A DNA stretch of 64,000 nucleotides from Aestuariivirga litoralis (GCF_003234965.1 NZ_QKVK01000006.1:1-64000), one strand, 5' to 3'. Positions 52,365 to 62,212 are shown, counted from the first letter of the stretch. Numbers and translations are program-made. Notes: generated by a model from the sequence alone, not told the origin.

Positions 52365-55300
52365 CTATTGCGCCGGGCTCACGGCTTCCTCGGCATTCTT
52401 GCCGGTCTTCTTCACGGGTTTCATCGGCTCGCAGCGGCTTGAATATTCGAAGAACTTGCGCAGGAATCCGGGGGCCACGGCGGAGACGGGGTTCATCTGG
52501 AAGTCCGGCTTGTCCACCGTGCCGCTCATGGCGAAGGTGACGCCGATGATGCCCTGCCCCTTGCCGCCCGTGATGATATCGCCCAGCAGCGGAATGTCGC
52601 CCAGCGCGGCATTGAGGGCATAGGCGGGGGTGATGGTGCCGGCGATGTCGATGGCGCCATCAGCCTTGCGGATCAGGCCCGCCGCGCTGGCGCCCAGTTC
52701 CGGCCCGCGCACCAGCGCCTCGCCGATGCAGATGAAGCGGCTGTCGGAGGTGAAGGGCAGCGACAGCTTCTTGAAGCTCAGCGCATCGCGCCGCGGGCCG
52801 TCACGCCGCGGCGCATCACGCTTCGGCTTGCCGCGGGCGTCGAGTTCGGCGAGGGCTGCCTCGTTGCGGACCTCGAAATCGCGCAATGTGAGCTTGCCCT
52901 TCCTGACCGAGCCATCGGCGCTGAGCAGCGCGAAGAACTCGATCTGGCCGCCGGCCACCTTGGAATAGAGGTTGGCGGCGCGGATCGCCGCGCCACCATC
53001 GCGCCCGTTGATGCGCATCTCGCGGCCGCCCTCCACCGGCGTCACCCTGAACACGATGGGCTGGCCGCTGAGGAAGGTGCCGTTGATCTCCGCCTCGCTA
53101 AGGCGGGAGGACTTCGACACGAGGCTGCCGCTGACGCTGGTGATGATCTCGCCGAGATTGGCATAGACACGGCCGATCGACAGGTTGAGCTTTACCGTGC
53201 GGCCGGAGTTTGCCTTGGCCTCCTCCGCCGCCTGGGCGGCCTCGTCACGGTTCTGGTTGCCGAACAGGCCGCGGATCAGCGGGCGGGCATCGAAGCTGTC
53301 ACCCGTCACCTGCACGTCCATGACATTGTCGGCGACCTTCACGGTGGCGGCGAAGCGGTTCTCGTCCGACAGGCGCATTTCGGTGAAGTTCGCCGAGCGC
53401 AGGCCCTGGCGCTTGGGCGCCAGCAGCATGCTGCCCTTGATCGACAGGTCCTTGCCCTTGATCTCCAGATCCTCGACGCGCGGTCCCTTCTCGCCCTTGG
53501 AATAGAAGGTCATCTTCGCGGCGGTCTTGGGAATGGCCGGGCGGGCCCAGCCGATCTGCTGGATGCGCATGGCGACGTCGCTGAGGTCGGCCACGATATC
53601 CACCCGGCCCTGCGGATCGGCGAGGTCGGCGATGGTGGCGGTGACCGGCACGGGACCGCGGGCAAAGGTGCCGAGATCGATTCCCAGCGTGCGGCGCTGC
53701 TCGCCGTCGAGGGTGGTCTTGATGACGGCGGACTGCAGGAAATCCGGTGCGGGGCCACGCTGCCAGGAGAGCTCCGACGGGATGCCGGCGATCTTGGCGG
53801 GGCCGGTGGCCGTGAGCACGCCCTTCTCCATCGTCAGGTCGATCTTGCCCTCCGAGATGTCGACGCCGGGCAGCGCGTCCTTGAGCGCGGCATTGACCAG
53901 GCGCGCCGCGGCCTTCATCTCGATCCGTTCCGGCGGCAGCGGCTTGATCATCGGGAAGGCGAGATGCACCTTCATGGTCGCGTCGCCCTCGAGCTTCGAG
54001 GTGTCGAGGCCGGTGTGGCGGATGAGGTTGAGGTCCGGCTGGTCGAGATACTCGATCAGCGCCTGGGCGCCGGCGGCGATGTCCAGCTCGAACTCCGACC
54101 TGGTCTCGACGGCGAGGATGTCCTTCGACAGCATGGTGCCGTGGGCAAGCCGGCCCTTGGCGCCCGACGGCAGCACCACGTCGCCGCCGTCGATGGTGAG
54201 CGAGAAGTCGTCGTCCTTCAGCGTGGCCGTGCCGGAGGCGTTGATCAACGGCGGCAGGTTCTTGAAATAGCCGGTGGTGACGCCTTCCATGGCCATGGTC
54301 ATGTTGATGGCGCCGGGTTGCAGCTGGCGGGTGCGCTTGGCCTCCGCCATGGCATTGGCCGGCAGCCTCACCGTGAACTGGCCCTCGGTGATGAGGCCTT
54401 CCTTGACGTTCTCGTTGACGAAGGTGCGCGTCTTCTCAGCGATGATCGGCGGCCAGAGCTGCTTCAGCAGCGCCGCCGGCATGCGCTGGATGCGGCCGCC
54501 CATCATGATGGCGGGCGACTCCTCGCCGCCCGCGATGGCGCCCTTGAGGCGCACCACGGCGCTGCCGGAGAGCACCTGCAGGTCGTTGATGTCGAGTTCC
54601 GCCTGGTCGATGAGCGCCTTGCCGTCGAAGATCACCTGGTCGATGGCCACCGGGTTGCGGATCGAGCCCTGGGCATCGAGGGCGGCATTGTCGGCCTCGA
54701 GGTGGATGTCGATGGCGGTGAGGCGGCCGTCGGCGCTGCGCTCCGGCGTGAGCCTGCCCGTCATCTGGGCATGCGAGCTGCCGATGAGGAGCTGGGAGTC
54801 GGTGATGCTGATCGCGCCGCTGGCGGGATCATATTCGGCGCGCAGCGAGCCTTCGTCGACATTGAGGCGGCCTGCCAGGTAGTCCGGCAGGTCGACGACG
54901 CCCGCCGCCGCCTGGAACTCGCCCACCGCGCTGGTGACGCGGCCCGCGTCGGTCACCTCCATCGAGATCTTGCCGGAGAGCGGCACGTCGACGCGCGCCA
55001 GCTTGGAGAAGGCATAGATCTGGTCCGAGATCTTGGCGGGCGAGAGATCATCGACGCGGGCATCGATCGAGAAGCTGTGGGTGGCCCGGCTGTAGGAGGC
55101 ATTGCCCGAGGCCTTCCACTCGCCCGCCTTGTCGCCGCCGTTGAGGACCGCGGCATTGGCATCGACGATGAAGCCGTCAGGCTGGCGGATGAAGGTCAGG
55201 TGCGCGTCGCGGATGTTCCAGCTCGCGTTGTTGGCCTCGTCGAAGAAGGTGATCGCGGCATTCTCGATCTTGATGGCATTGATCGAGCTGATGGCGCCGG

Positions 55301-55970
55301 AATCCGGCCCGCCGCTGACCAGCGCGATGAGGGCGGCACCGGAACTGTTGAACTGCGGCTGCGGGGCGGCGGCGCCCTCGCCCGGCTGCAGGTCGCTCTT
55401 GCCGGTGCCGTTGGCGTCGATGGTGACGGCTTCGCTTTCGGGCGCGGGCTCCTCGAAGCCCAGCGAGAAATTGCCGTCGAGCCCGCGCCGGGCGCGGATC
55501 GAAGGTCCCTTGAGGGTGATCGAGGTGGGCACCACCTCGCCCGAGAACAGCGCGCCCTCGTCGATGCCGAGCGAGGCATGCGGCGCACTCGCCAGATAGG
55601 TGCCCTGCTTGTCCCTGAGCACCAGATCGCCGATCTGCACATGCGGAACGCCGGAGGAGCCGTCACGCTCCAGCGTCACTCCCCCCACCGAGACGGTCAT
55701 GCTGGGGAGGCTCTGGTTGATCTTGGCCTCGATGCTGCCGCGCAGGAAGTCGAGCGACACCGGCCCCTGCGACAGCCGCACCAGGACGGCAAGGGCGAGA
55801 ACCAGCAGAACGGCCAAGACCGACATCAAGCTGTAAGCGCTTATCCTAGCAAGGCGCCGCAACGTCTTCCCGTTCCACTGATCCGAATCCGACCAAACAT
55901 GTGCCACTGCGGGCAGCCTCAGGCAATTGCCAAAGCCCCGCCGCTGCGATTTGCCCCCTTTGGCCACCAA
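52365..55970 (-). CDS. Large AsmA/YhdP-like protein (DUF3971-type)
   Basis: A 1201-residue protein with one N-terminal membrane helix (VLAVLLVLALAVLVRL, about residues 51-66) and a very long periplasmic part of repeated beta segments, with the C-terminal IDIAGTITPAYALNAALGDIP typical of AsmA-like proteins. YhdP-type proteins are proposed to bridge phospholipids from the inner to the outer membrane. The frame opens at a TTG at 55970; ATG at 55826 is another possibility but would leave almost no cytoplasmic part. A basic charged stretch GKPKRDAPRRDGPRRDALSF near residue 1050 is notable. It stands alone. Confidence 0.8.
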   Translation of the reverse strand: MVAKGGKSQRRGFGNCLRLPAVAHVWSDSDQWNGKTLRRLARISAYSLMSVLAVLLVLALAVLVRLSQGPVSLDFLRGSIEAKINQSLPSMTVSVGGVTLERDGSSGVPHVQIGDLVLRDKQGTYLASAPHASLGIDEGALFSGEVVPTSITLKGPSIRARRGLDGNFSLGFEEPAPESEAVTIDANGTGKSDLQPGEGAAAPQPQFNSSGAALIALVSGGPDSGAISSINAIKIENAAITFFDEANNASWNIRDAHLTFIRQPDGFIVDANAAVLNGGDKAGEWKASGNASYSRATHSFSIDARVDDLSPAKISDQIYAFSKLARVDVPLSGKISMEVTDAGRVTSAVGEFQAAAGVVDLPDYLAGRLNVDEGSLRAEYDPASGAISITDSQLLIGSSHAQMTGRLTPERSADGRLTAIDIHLEADNAALDAQGSIRNPVAIDQVIFDGKALIDQAELDINDLQVLSGSAVVRLKGAIAGGEESPAIMMGGRIQRMPAALLKQLWPPIIAEKTRTFVNENVKEGLITEGQFTVRLPANAMAEAKRTRQLQPGAINMTMAMEGVTTGYFKNLPPLINASGTATLKDDDFSLTIDGGDVVLPSGAKGRLAHGTMLSKDILAVETRSEFELDIAAGAQALIEYLDQPDLNLIRHTGLDTSKLEGDATMKVHLAFPMIKPLPPERIEMKAAARLVNAALKDALPGVDISEGKIDLTMEKGVLTATGPAKIAGIPSELSWQRGPAPDFLQSAVIKTTLDGEQRRTLGIDLGTFARGPVPVTATIADLADPQGRVDIVADLSDVAMRIQQIGWARPAIPKTAAKMTFYSKGEKGPRVEDLEIKGKDLSIKGSMLLAPKRQGLRSANFTEMRLSDENRFAATVKVADNVMDVQVTGDSFDARPLIRGLFGNQNRDEAAQAAEEAKANSGRTVKLNLSIGRVYANLGEIITSVSGSLVSKSSRLSEAEINGTFLSGQPIVFRVTPVEGGREMRINGRDGGAAIRAANLYSKVAGGQIEFFALLSADGSVRKGKLTLRDFEVRNEAALAELDARGKPKRDAPRRDGPRRDALSFKKLSLPFTSDSRFICIGEALVRGPELGASAAGLIRKADGAIDIAGTITPAYALNAALGDIPLLGDIITGGKGQGIIGVTFAMSGTVDKPDFQMNPVSAVAPGFLRKFFEYSSRCEPMKPVKKTGKNAEEAVSPAQ

Positions 55971-56067
55971 AGATGGGCCAAAGCGTGGCTGTCATTCTGG
56001 TAATGTTCCAGCCTGGCGGGGGCGGCAACACAGGGCTGCAGATCGGACGCAACCGGTTGATCCTGAA

Positions 56068-56850
56068 CTAGACTTCGCCCTCGTTCGGAATGTTGAGCAC
56101 CCGCCCGCAGGCCTTGCAGTGGACGGCGTCGCGGTCATGCCGGGTGAGGCCGCAGTCCGGGCACTTGAAGAACACCTTGTCGGGCCGGAGCATGACCTGC
56201 ACGAGGCGGAGGAACAGCGAGACGCCGAAGATCATGATCAGCACCGCGATCATCCGGCCGCCGGTGCCTTCCAGCACCACGTCGCCGAAGCCTGTCGTGG
56301 TGAGGGCCGTCACCGTGAAATAGAGCGCATCGGCATAGTTGGCGATCTTCGGGTTGGTGAAGTGCTGGGTCTCGTAGACCAGCGCCGTCATCATGAAGAC
56401 GAAGACGCCGAGGTTCAGCGCCGACATGATGAGCTGCTCGTTCCTGCGGAACCACGGGAAGTCCTGGCGGAGCCGTTTCACCATGGTGTAGGAGCGCAGC
56501 AGGCGCAGCACCCGGGCGATGCGCAGGAAGGCCAGCCCCTCGCCCACGATGGGCGCCAGCATCGAGACGATGACCACGATGTCGATGACGCCGTAGACGC
56601 TCATCACCATGCGCCAGCGGCGCCGCGCGATCCACAGCCGGGCAGCGAAGTCGATGAGCAGCACGACGCCGATGACGGCATCGACATATTCCGTCTCGTC
56701 CCAGTGTAGGAAGGAGGTGGCGATGACGAAGGCGATGGTGACAAGGTCGAAGACCAGCAGGCCATAGCGGAAGCGGTGCCCCGATGGCGTGTCGCCCTCA
56801 TAGAGGTTCCAGATGCGCTGCTTGAGGCTGGGGGTTTCGGCCGCGTCCAT
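56068..56850 (-). CDS. Voltage-gated potassium channel-like protein with C-terminal zinc ribbon
   Basis: A 260-residue six-helix channel subunit. The voltage-sensing helix has regularly spaced arginines in FLRIARVLRLLRSYTMVKRL (about 108-127). The pore loop reads TTTGFGD instead of TVGYGD, a common prokaryotic variant. After the last helix a short cytoplasmic tail carries C230, C233, C245 and C248 as CPDC ... CKAC, a zinc-ribbon-like module. Potassium selectivity is likely but not certain. Confidence 0.8.
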   Translation of the reverse strand: MDAAETPSLKQRIWNLYEGDTPSGHRFRYGLLVFDLVTIAFVIATSFLHWDETEYVDAVIGVVLLIDFAARLWIARRRWRMVMSVYGVIDIVVIVSMLAPIVGEGLAFLRIARVLRLLRSYTMVKRLRQDFPWFRRNEQLIMSALNLGVFVFMMTALVYETQHFTNPKIANYADALYFTVTALTTTGFGDVVLEGTGGRMIAVLIMIFGVSLFLRLVQVMLRPDKVFFKCPDCGLTRHDRDAVHCKACGRVLNIPNEGEV

Positions 56851-56923
56851 GGCCCATGGTTAGGCCAGACCGACACCGCCGTCCAGAGAGGACGGCGGCG
56901 ATGTTTCGTCTGGTTTCAACGCC

Positions 56924-58876
56924 TTACTGCATGGCCCGCGCCGACTTCGCGAGCCGCGCCAGGGTGATGAACCCGGCGCGGTAGCCATAGGGGTCCTCGC
57001 CGCGGCTGGCGCTGGCGAGCGCGATCACGTCGTCGTAGCCGAAGCTGCCGGTATATTGGCCGCCGCGCAGGATCTGGCCGAAGGCCGCCACCGCGGCGGC
57101 AAAGCTCGCGTCCTTGTCCGGCCTCTCGTCCGCCGCGGTGACGGGCCTGGTGATGAGGCGGCTCTCGTCCTCGCCCGGCAGCTTGTAGCGGATCTTGACG
57201 AAGGCATATTCGCCGGCGGGCGTTCCCGGCTGTTCCGCCTTGCCATAGCGCAGCGGGTCGACGAGCTGGCCCTTGGAACCACTGGGCGTCACTTCATAAA
57301 GCGCCGTCACGGTGTGGCCCGCCCCGATGTCGCCCGCGTCCACCTTGTCGTTGTTGAAGTCGTCCTTGTCGAGGACACGCGTCTCATAACCGATGAGGCG
57401 GTATTCGGAGACGGCGGCGGGGTTGAACTCGACCTGGATCTTCACGTCATTGGCGATCGGGAAGAGGGTCGAGGTCGCCTCGTCCACCAGCACCTTGCGG
57501 GCCTCGCCGAGGCTGTCGATGTAGGCCGCGTTGCCATTGCCGCTCTGGGCGAGCCTCTGCATCAGGTCGTCGTTGTAATTGCCCGCGCCGAAGCCGAGGA
57601 CGGAGAGATAGATGCCGGACCGGCGCTGGCGCTCGACGAAGTCCTGGAGCTCACGCGGGTCGGAGATGCCGACGTTGAAGTCGCCGTCGGTGGCGAGGAT
57701 CACGCGGTTGACGCCCTGCCTGTCGAAGTTGCGCGTGGCGAGGTCATAGGCCTGGCGGATGCCTTCGGCACCCGCGGTGGAGCCGCCCGCCGACAGGGTG
57801 TCGAGCGCGGCGAGGATCTTCGCCTGATCGGAGGCCCTGGTGGGCTCCAGCACCGTGCCCGCACTGCCGGCATAGGTGACGATCGACACCGTGTCGTCGG
57901 GCGACAGCGTGTCGAGCAGCAGGCGGAAGGAATTGAGGAGCAGCGGCAGCTTGTCCTGGTCCTGCATCGAGCCAGACGTATCGATGAGGAAGACGAGGTT
58001 GGCGCGCGGCCTCGTCTCGCCAGCCACGGAATAGCCCTTGATGCCGATGCGCATCAGCCTGGTGCCGGCGTTCCACGGCGTCTGCATGAGGCTGACATTG
58101 GCCGTGAAGGGCTCGGCGCGGTCCGTGGGGGCCCGATAGTCATAGGGGAAGTAGTTGATCATCTCCTCCACCCGCACGGCATCCTTCGGCGGCAGAACGT
58201 TCGCCTCCAGCGAGCGGCGCACGAAACTGTAGGAGGCGGTGTCGACGTCGATCGAGAAGGTGGAGAGCGGATCGGTCGCCACCTGCTTCACGGGGTTCGA
58301 TGTGAAGTCGGTGAAGCGGTCGCGGTTCTCCTGAAGCGTGGGCACGGCAACCGCATCGGCCGCGTCCGAACTTGCGGCAGCGGTGATGCCATCGGCCAGC
58401 GTCAAGGCGCCGAGCGCCTCCTTGCGCCTGGCGGCCACCTGCGGCGGCGCGGCGTTCATGGCCTCGGCCTCCGCCTTCGGAGAAGGTTCAGCCATGTTCC
58501 GCGCAAGGTCCTCCACGGCCGGAGCGGGCCTCGAGGCGATGGGGGACGGTGGTGCGGCGGGTGGCGCGAAGGCCCCCTCGTTGGCGAGGTGCTGCAGCAC
58601 GGGGCTGCCGATGACGAGCAGGGTGATCGCGGCCAGCGCGGTGCCCGCCATGAACGCGTGACTGCGGTTGATGCTGTGCATGACTTTTCTCCGGTTCCAG
58701 ATGGTGGCCATCCGGTTCCTGAGACGCGCGGCGACACCCGCTTCTTGGGAGGTCGTGGAGATTTTCTCCGCATGCGCCATTGCGGCGGCGATCGCCTCGG
58801 CGCGCGCGGCGGCAGAGGGGCGCGGGAGGTCCTCGCTGCGGAAGATCTGCTTCAACTCGTCAAGTTCGTTCATCAT
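56924..58876 (-). CDS. VWA-domain protein (YfbK-like) with single N-terminal helix
   Basis: A 650-residue protein. Residues 1-75 are cytoplasmic and resemble the short N-terminal part of membrane anti-sigma-like proteins; a membrane helix follows (about 80-100, HAFMAGTALAAITLLVIG). The periplasmic VWA domain has an intact metal site (VFLIDTSGSMQDQ), and its von Willebrand/DUF3520-type C-terminal part follows. E. coli YfbK has the same plan. It overlaps the sigma-factor gene by 17 nt, so the two probably work together. Confidence 0.82.
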   Translation of the reverse strand: MMNELDELKQIFRSEDLPRPSAAARAEAIAAAMAHAEKISTTSQEAGVAARLRNRMATIWNRRKVMHSINRSHAFMAGTALAAITLLVIGSPVLQHLANEGAFAPPAAPPSPIASRPAPAVEDLARNMAEPSPKAEAEAMNAAPPQVAARRKEALGALTLADGITAAASSDAADAVAVPTLQENRDRFTDFTSNPVKQVATDPLSTFSIDVDTASYSFVRRSLEANVLPPKDAVRVEEMINYFPYDYRAPTDRAEPFTANVSLMQTPWNAGTRLMRIGIKGYSVAGETRPRANLVFLIDTSGSMQDQDKLPLLLNSFRLLLDTLSPDDTVSIVTYAGSAGTVLEPTRASDQAKILAALDTLSAGGSTAGAEGIRQAYDLATRNFDRQGVNRVILATDGDFNVGISDPRELQDFVERQRRSGIYLSVLGFGAGNYNDDLMQRLAQSGNGNAAYIDSLGEARKVLVDEATSTLFPIANDVKIQVEFNPAAVSEYRLIGYETRVLDKDDFNNDKVDAGDIGAGHTVTALYEVTPSGSKGQLVDPLRYGKAEQPGTPAGEYAFVKIRYKLPGEDESRLITRPVTAADERPDKDASFAAAVAAFGQILRGGQYTGSFGYDDVIALASASRGEDPYGYRAGFITLARLAKSARAMQ

Positions 58877-59399
58877 GATCCGCCATCGCCCGCAGGCGCT
58901 TCTTCACCTCGCTCATGCGCCAGGCCACGGTTCCCGCACTGATGCCGAGGATGGTGGCTGCATCGTCCTGTGTGACCTCCTCCGCCAGGATGAGGAGGGC
59001 CGTCTCCTTCAGGTCCGGCTTCAGCTGGTCGAGCGCCAGATAGAGCCAGCGCAGGCGGGCGTCGCTGTCGGCCCAGTCGGCGCGGTGCGCCGCCGACATC
59101 GCGGCGAAGCCCTGCTGCATGTCCCTGAGCCGTCCCTGCCGTCGCCGGTGGTCGCGGCAGGCATTGAGGACCAGCTGGTAGAGCCAGGTCGAAAAGCGGC
59201 TGTCGCCCCGGAAGGCGGCAACATGCGATACGACCCGCATCAGCACCTCCTGCGCCACGTCCTGCGCATCGGCACGCGAGCCGAGCAGGCGATAGGCGAA
59301 GCGGAAGGCCGTGTCATGGTGGCGCTCCAGCAGGCGCCGCAGCGCCTGCCTGTCACCCTTCCCGGCCGCTCCCGCCAGTTGCTCGTCCGTCCCGCTCAT
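58860..59399 (-). CDS. ECF RNA polymerase sigma factor
   Basis: A 179-residue sigma factor with region 2 (FRFAYRLLGSRADAQDVAQEVL, about 33-54) and region 4 (QDDAATILGISAGTVAWRMS, about 146-165). No extra N- or C-terminal domain is present. Its start lies in a simple upstream region, and the VWA protein gene follows with overlap. A classical zinc anti-sigma factor is absent; the N-terminal cytoplasmic part of the VWA protein could take that role. Confidence 0.85.
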   Translation of the reverse strand: MSGTDEQLAGAAGKGDRQALRRLLERHHDTAFRFAYRLLGSRADAQDVAQEVLMRVVSHVAAFRGDSRFSTWLYQLVLNACRDHRRRQGRLRDMQQGFAAMSAAHRADWADSDARLRWLYLALDQLKPDLKETALLILAEEVTQDDAATILGISAGTVAWRMSEVKKRLRAMADHDERT

Positions 59400-59512
59400 G
59401 TGCTCGAAGACTTAGACGCCGCGATTGGGCGGATTCTTGGGAGCCGCGGTAAATTCTTTTCGGACCACCCTGCCCCGCGCTATGCTGGCCCTGAAATCAA
59501 GGAGTTGAGAGA

Positions 59513-59800
59513 ATGCCGAAGGGATACTGGATCGCCCATGTGACGGTCACCAACCCGGACCAGTACCAGCTTTATGCCGCGGGCACGCGCGAGGCTTTCC
59601 AGAAGTATGGTGCCAACATCCTCGCCCGTGGCGGGGCCTTCAGGCAACTCGAGGGCGATGGCCACCCGAGGAACGTGGTGATCGAGTTCCCCAGCCTGCA
59701 GGCCGCCATCGACTGCTACAATTCGCCGGAATACCAGGCGGCCAAGGCCAAGCGCGAGGGAGCAGGCATCGCCAACATCGTGCTGGTTGAGGGGGTCTAG
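59513..59800 (+). CDS. DUF1330 family protein
   Basis: A 95-residue ferredoxin-fold (dimeric alpha/beta barrel) protein with PKGYWIAHVTVTNPDQYQLY and VVIEFPSLQAAIDCYNSPEY, both standard for DUF1330. Members are often annotated as stress-related, with no proven reaction. AAGGAG precedes the ATG at 59513. Confidence 0.85.
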   Translation: MPKGYWIAHVTVTNPDQYQLYAAGTREAFQKYGANILARGGAFRQLEGDGHPRNVVIEFPSLQAAIDCYNSPEYQAAKAKREGAGIANIVLVEGV

Positions 59801-59818
59801 GGGGCCAGCGGGGGACCG

Positions 59819-60574
59819 TCACCTCAGGTCGAGAAGGCTGAGCTTGCCGAGGGAGGGAAGCTTCACTGCCAGATCATCCGGATCGACGCCGATGGTGGTG
59901 CCGAGCAGGCTGAGCTCCACCCCCTCCCGCAGGGCGAGGGTGAGGCCAAGGACACCAGCGGCCGAGACCGTCCAGCCGGAGCCGCTCGGCGCACGATCCA
60001 CGGCGAGCCCGGGGCCGAGATAGTCCTTGCCCACCGCGGCGGGCGGCAGTTCCACGTCGAAGCCCGGCGTGTTGCGCACCACCCAGGCGACGAAACTGTT
60101 GGAGTTGGGGCCGGGCCAGACCACGTAGCTTCCCGCCTCGCGATGCGGATAGCGGGCGATGGCCTGCTCGATCAAAGGAATGAGCGTTGCGGCCCCGGGC
60201 CCCGAGACCTGCGCCGCGACATAGGGCCGGTTGCCGTACCAGAAGGCATCCGCGGCATAGGCATCGCGGCGGACCGGATTGCCCCAGCCGACCACATCAT
60301 AGCGCGTCCAGGACGTTGCCCCCTCCGGCTTCACGACGAGGGCCAAGTGTTCCGCGAAGATCGACTTCCAGCGCCCGGTGCGCGCGGCGAGGATCAGCAC
60401 CCTGGCCTCCGGCACCTTCGCTGCGTCCGGGAGGAGATGCGATGAACTCCAGTTGGCGGTGCGCCAGCTTTCCGCCCAGCCGCGCGACAGCGACAAGGCA
60501 GCGCCGATGGCGATCGGGACCGCCACGGCAAGCCCCAGAAAAAGGGTGACGAAAAACAGGCTGCGCCGTATCAC
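59819..60574 (-). CDS. DUF3750 family membrane-anchored protein
   Basis: A 251-residue protein with an N-terminal hydrophobic helix (residues 6-26) and the DUF3750 signatures WKSIFAEHLALVVKPEGA, YDVVGWG and YVVWPGPNSNSFVAWVVRN. The conserved H, W and N residues suggest an enzyme active site outside the inner membrane, but none has been shown. GTG at 60574 is the start. It converges on the DUF1330 gene and is divergent from dapB. Confidence 0.75.
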   Translation of the reverse strand: MIRRSLFFVTLFLGLAVAVPIAIGAALSLSRGWAESWRTANWSSSHLLPDAAKVPEARVLILAARTGRWKSIFAEHLALVVKPEGATSWTRYDVVGWGNPVRRDAYAADAFWYGNRPYVAAQVSGPGAATLIPLIEQAIARYPHREAGSYVVWPGPNSNSFVAWVVRNTPGFDVELPPAAVGKDYLGPGLAVDRAPSGSGWTVSAAGVLGLTLALREGVELSLLGTTIGVDPDDLAVKLPSLGKLSLLDLR

Positions 60575-60670
60575 AGGTTGTGAGTTTTGGCGGCCTTCAT
60601 GGCGGGATCAAGGCGCTTTCCATCGCCAGGGTCCATTGCTAAAGGCGGGTCGAACGAGGGGTGACGACCA

Positions 60671-61471
60671 ATGAAGATCGCAATCGCCGGGGCGGCGGGA
60701 CGGATGGGACGGGTGCTGACGCGCATCGTCAACGAGACGCCGGGCGCCGAAGTGGCAGGCGGGCTGGAGCCCAGCGGATCACCCCATGTGGGGTCCGACA
60801 TGGGCGAACTCGCCGGCCTCGGAAGGCTGGACGTGGCGATCACCGATGACCCGATCGCACTCCTCACCCGGGTCGACGGCATCATCGACTTCACCGTGCC
60901 GGCAGCGACGCTGGCGCTCGTCGAGCTTTCCGCGCAGGCGCGCATCGTGCACGTGATCGGCACCACCGGCATCGACGAGGCGGGCGAGGCGAAGATCAGG
61001 GCGGCGGCGCGGCATGCGCGGATCGTCAAGTCCGGCAACATGAGCCTCGGCGTCAACCTGCTCGCCGTGATGGTGCGGAAGGTGGCCGCGGCGCTGGGCG
61101 AGGACTTCGACATCGAGGTTCTCGAAATGCACCACAGGCACAAGATCGACGCGCCCTCGGGGACCGCCCTGCTCCTGGGCCAGGCGGCAGCCGAGGGGCG
61201 CGCCATCGACCTGAAGAGCCGCTCGGTCCGCTCACGCGATGGGCATACGGGGGCCAGGCCCCCTGGCGACATCGGGTTCGCGACGCTGCGTGGCGGCTCG
61301 GTGGTGGGCGAGCACACGGTGATGTTCGCAGGCCCCGCCGAGCGCATCGAGCTGACCCACAAGGCCGAGAGCCGGGACATTTTCGCGCGTGGCGCAGTGC
61401 GTGCCGCGCTCTGGGGTTTCGACAGGAAGCCCGGGCTTTATTCGATGACCGACGTTTTGGGACTGGAGTAG
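60671..61471 (+). CDS. dapB: 4-hydroxy-tetrahydrodipicolinate reductase
   Basis: A 266-residue enzyme of lysine and cell-wall diaminopimelate synthesis. The nucleotide-binding [10 protein letters not shown] (residues 7-16), VIGTTGID and the substrate-binding [13 protein letters not shown] (about 155-167) are all intact. It is followed 3 nt later by gpmA, an order frequently seen in Rhizobiales. Confidence 0.95.
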   Translation: MKIAIAGAAGRMGRVLTRIVNETPGAEVAGGLEPSGSPHVGSDMGELAGLGRLDVAITDDPIALLTRVDGIIDFTVPAATLALVELSAQARIVHVIGTTGIDEAGEAKIRAAARHARIVKSGNMSLGVNLLAVMVRKVAAALGEDFDIEVLEMHHRHKIDAPSGTALLLGQAAAEGRAIDLKSRSVRSRDGHTGARPPGDIGFATLRGGSVVGEHTVMFAGPAERIELTHKAESRDIFARGAVRAALWGFDRKPGLYSMTDVLGLE

Positions 61472-61474
61472 ATC

Positions 61475-62092
61475 ATGGACCGCCTTCTCGTGCTCGTCCG
61501 CCATGGGCAGAGCGAATGGAACCTCAAGAACCTGTTCACCGGCTGGAAGGACCCCGACCTCACCGAACAGGGTGTCGCCGAAGCCCATGAAGCGGGAAAG
61601 AAGCTGAAGGCCAGGGGCTTCCACTTCGACATCGCCTATACGAGTGCGCTCTCCCGCGCCCAGCGCACGCTGAAGATCATGCTCGACGAGCTGGGCCAGC
61701 CCGGCCTCGAGACGGTTCGTGACCAGGCGCTGAACGAACGCGACTATGGCGACCTCACCGGCCTCAACAAGGATGACGCGCGCAAGAAATGGGGCGAGGA
61801 ACAGGTGCATATCTGGCGCCGCTCCTATGACGTTCCACCACCCGGCGGCGAGAGCCTGAAGGACACGCTGGCGCGGTCACTGCCCTACTACATGAAGCAC
61901 ATCCAGCCCGACGTGCTCTCCGGCAAGCGGGTGCTGGTGGCGGCACACGGCAATTCCATCCGTTCACTGATCATGGCGATCGAGGGCCTGACGCCGGAAC
62001 AGATCCTCGAGCGCGAACTCGGGACGGGTGTGCCGGTGGTCTACCGGCTGGGCGCGGACTCGCGGCCGGTGTCGGTCGAGGTGCTGGGCTGA
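61475..62092 (+). CDS. gpmA: 2,3-bisphosphoglycerate-dependent phosphoglycerate mutase
   Basis: A 205-residue mutase that interconverts 3- and 2-phosphoglycerate. The phosphohistidine motif is [24 protein letters not shown] and AHGNSIRSL (second histidine) complete the site. It is shorter than the 250-residue E. coli protein, as usual for alphaproteobacterial forms. The start is 3 nt after the dapB stop and the transcript probably ends at the hairpin 62109-62143. Confidence 0.93.
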   Translation: MDRLLVLVRHGQSEWNLKNLFTGWKDPDLTEQGVAEAHEAGKKLKARGFHFDIAYTSALSRAQRTLKIMLDELGQPGLETVRDQALNERDYGDLTGLNKDDARKKWGEEQVHIWRRSYDVPPPGGESLKDTLARSLPYYMKHIQPDVLSGKRVLVAAHGNSIRSLIMAIEGLTPEQILERELGTGVPVVYRLGADSRPVSVEVLG

Positions 62093-62108
62093 GGGCTCGA
62101 CCCTCCCG

Positions 62109-62188
62109 TCATCATGCCCGGGCTCGTCCCGGGCATTTTTTTTGGTGGGCGCGAAAAGGATGGTCGGGTCGAGCCCGGCCATGATGAG
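62109..62188. repeat. Palindromic intergenic repeat, type A copy 3, also gpmA terminator
   Basis: The first arm (TCATCATGCCCGGGCTCGTC then CCGGGC) is followed by eight T, making a perfect intrinsic terminator for dapB-gpmA. The mirrored arm ends CATGATGAG, as in the other copies at 30861 and 38699. Confidence 0.8.
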
Positions 62189-62212
62189 CCAATAGAGCAG
62201 ACAAAATGCCCG

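Noticed and set aside
53964-56003. 679-codon plus-strand frame opposite the AsmA-like gene
   Set aside because: No domain, aspartate/arginine/histidine-rich shadow composition; the minus strand has a membrane helix and AsmA-like C terminus.
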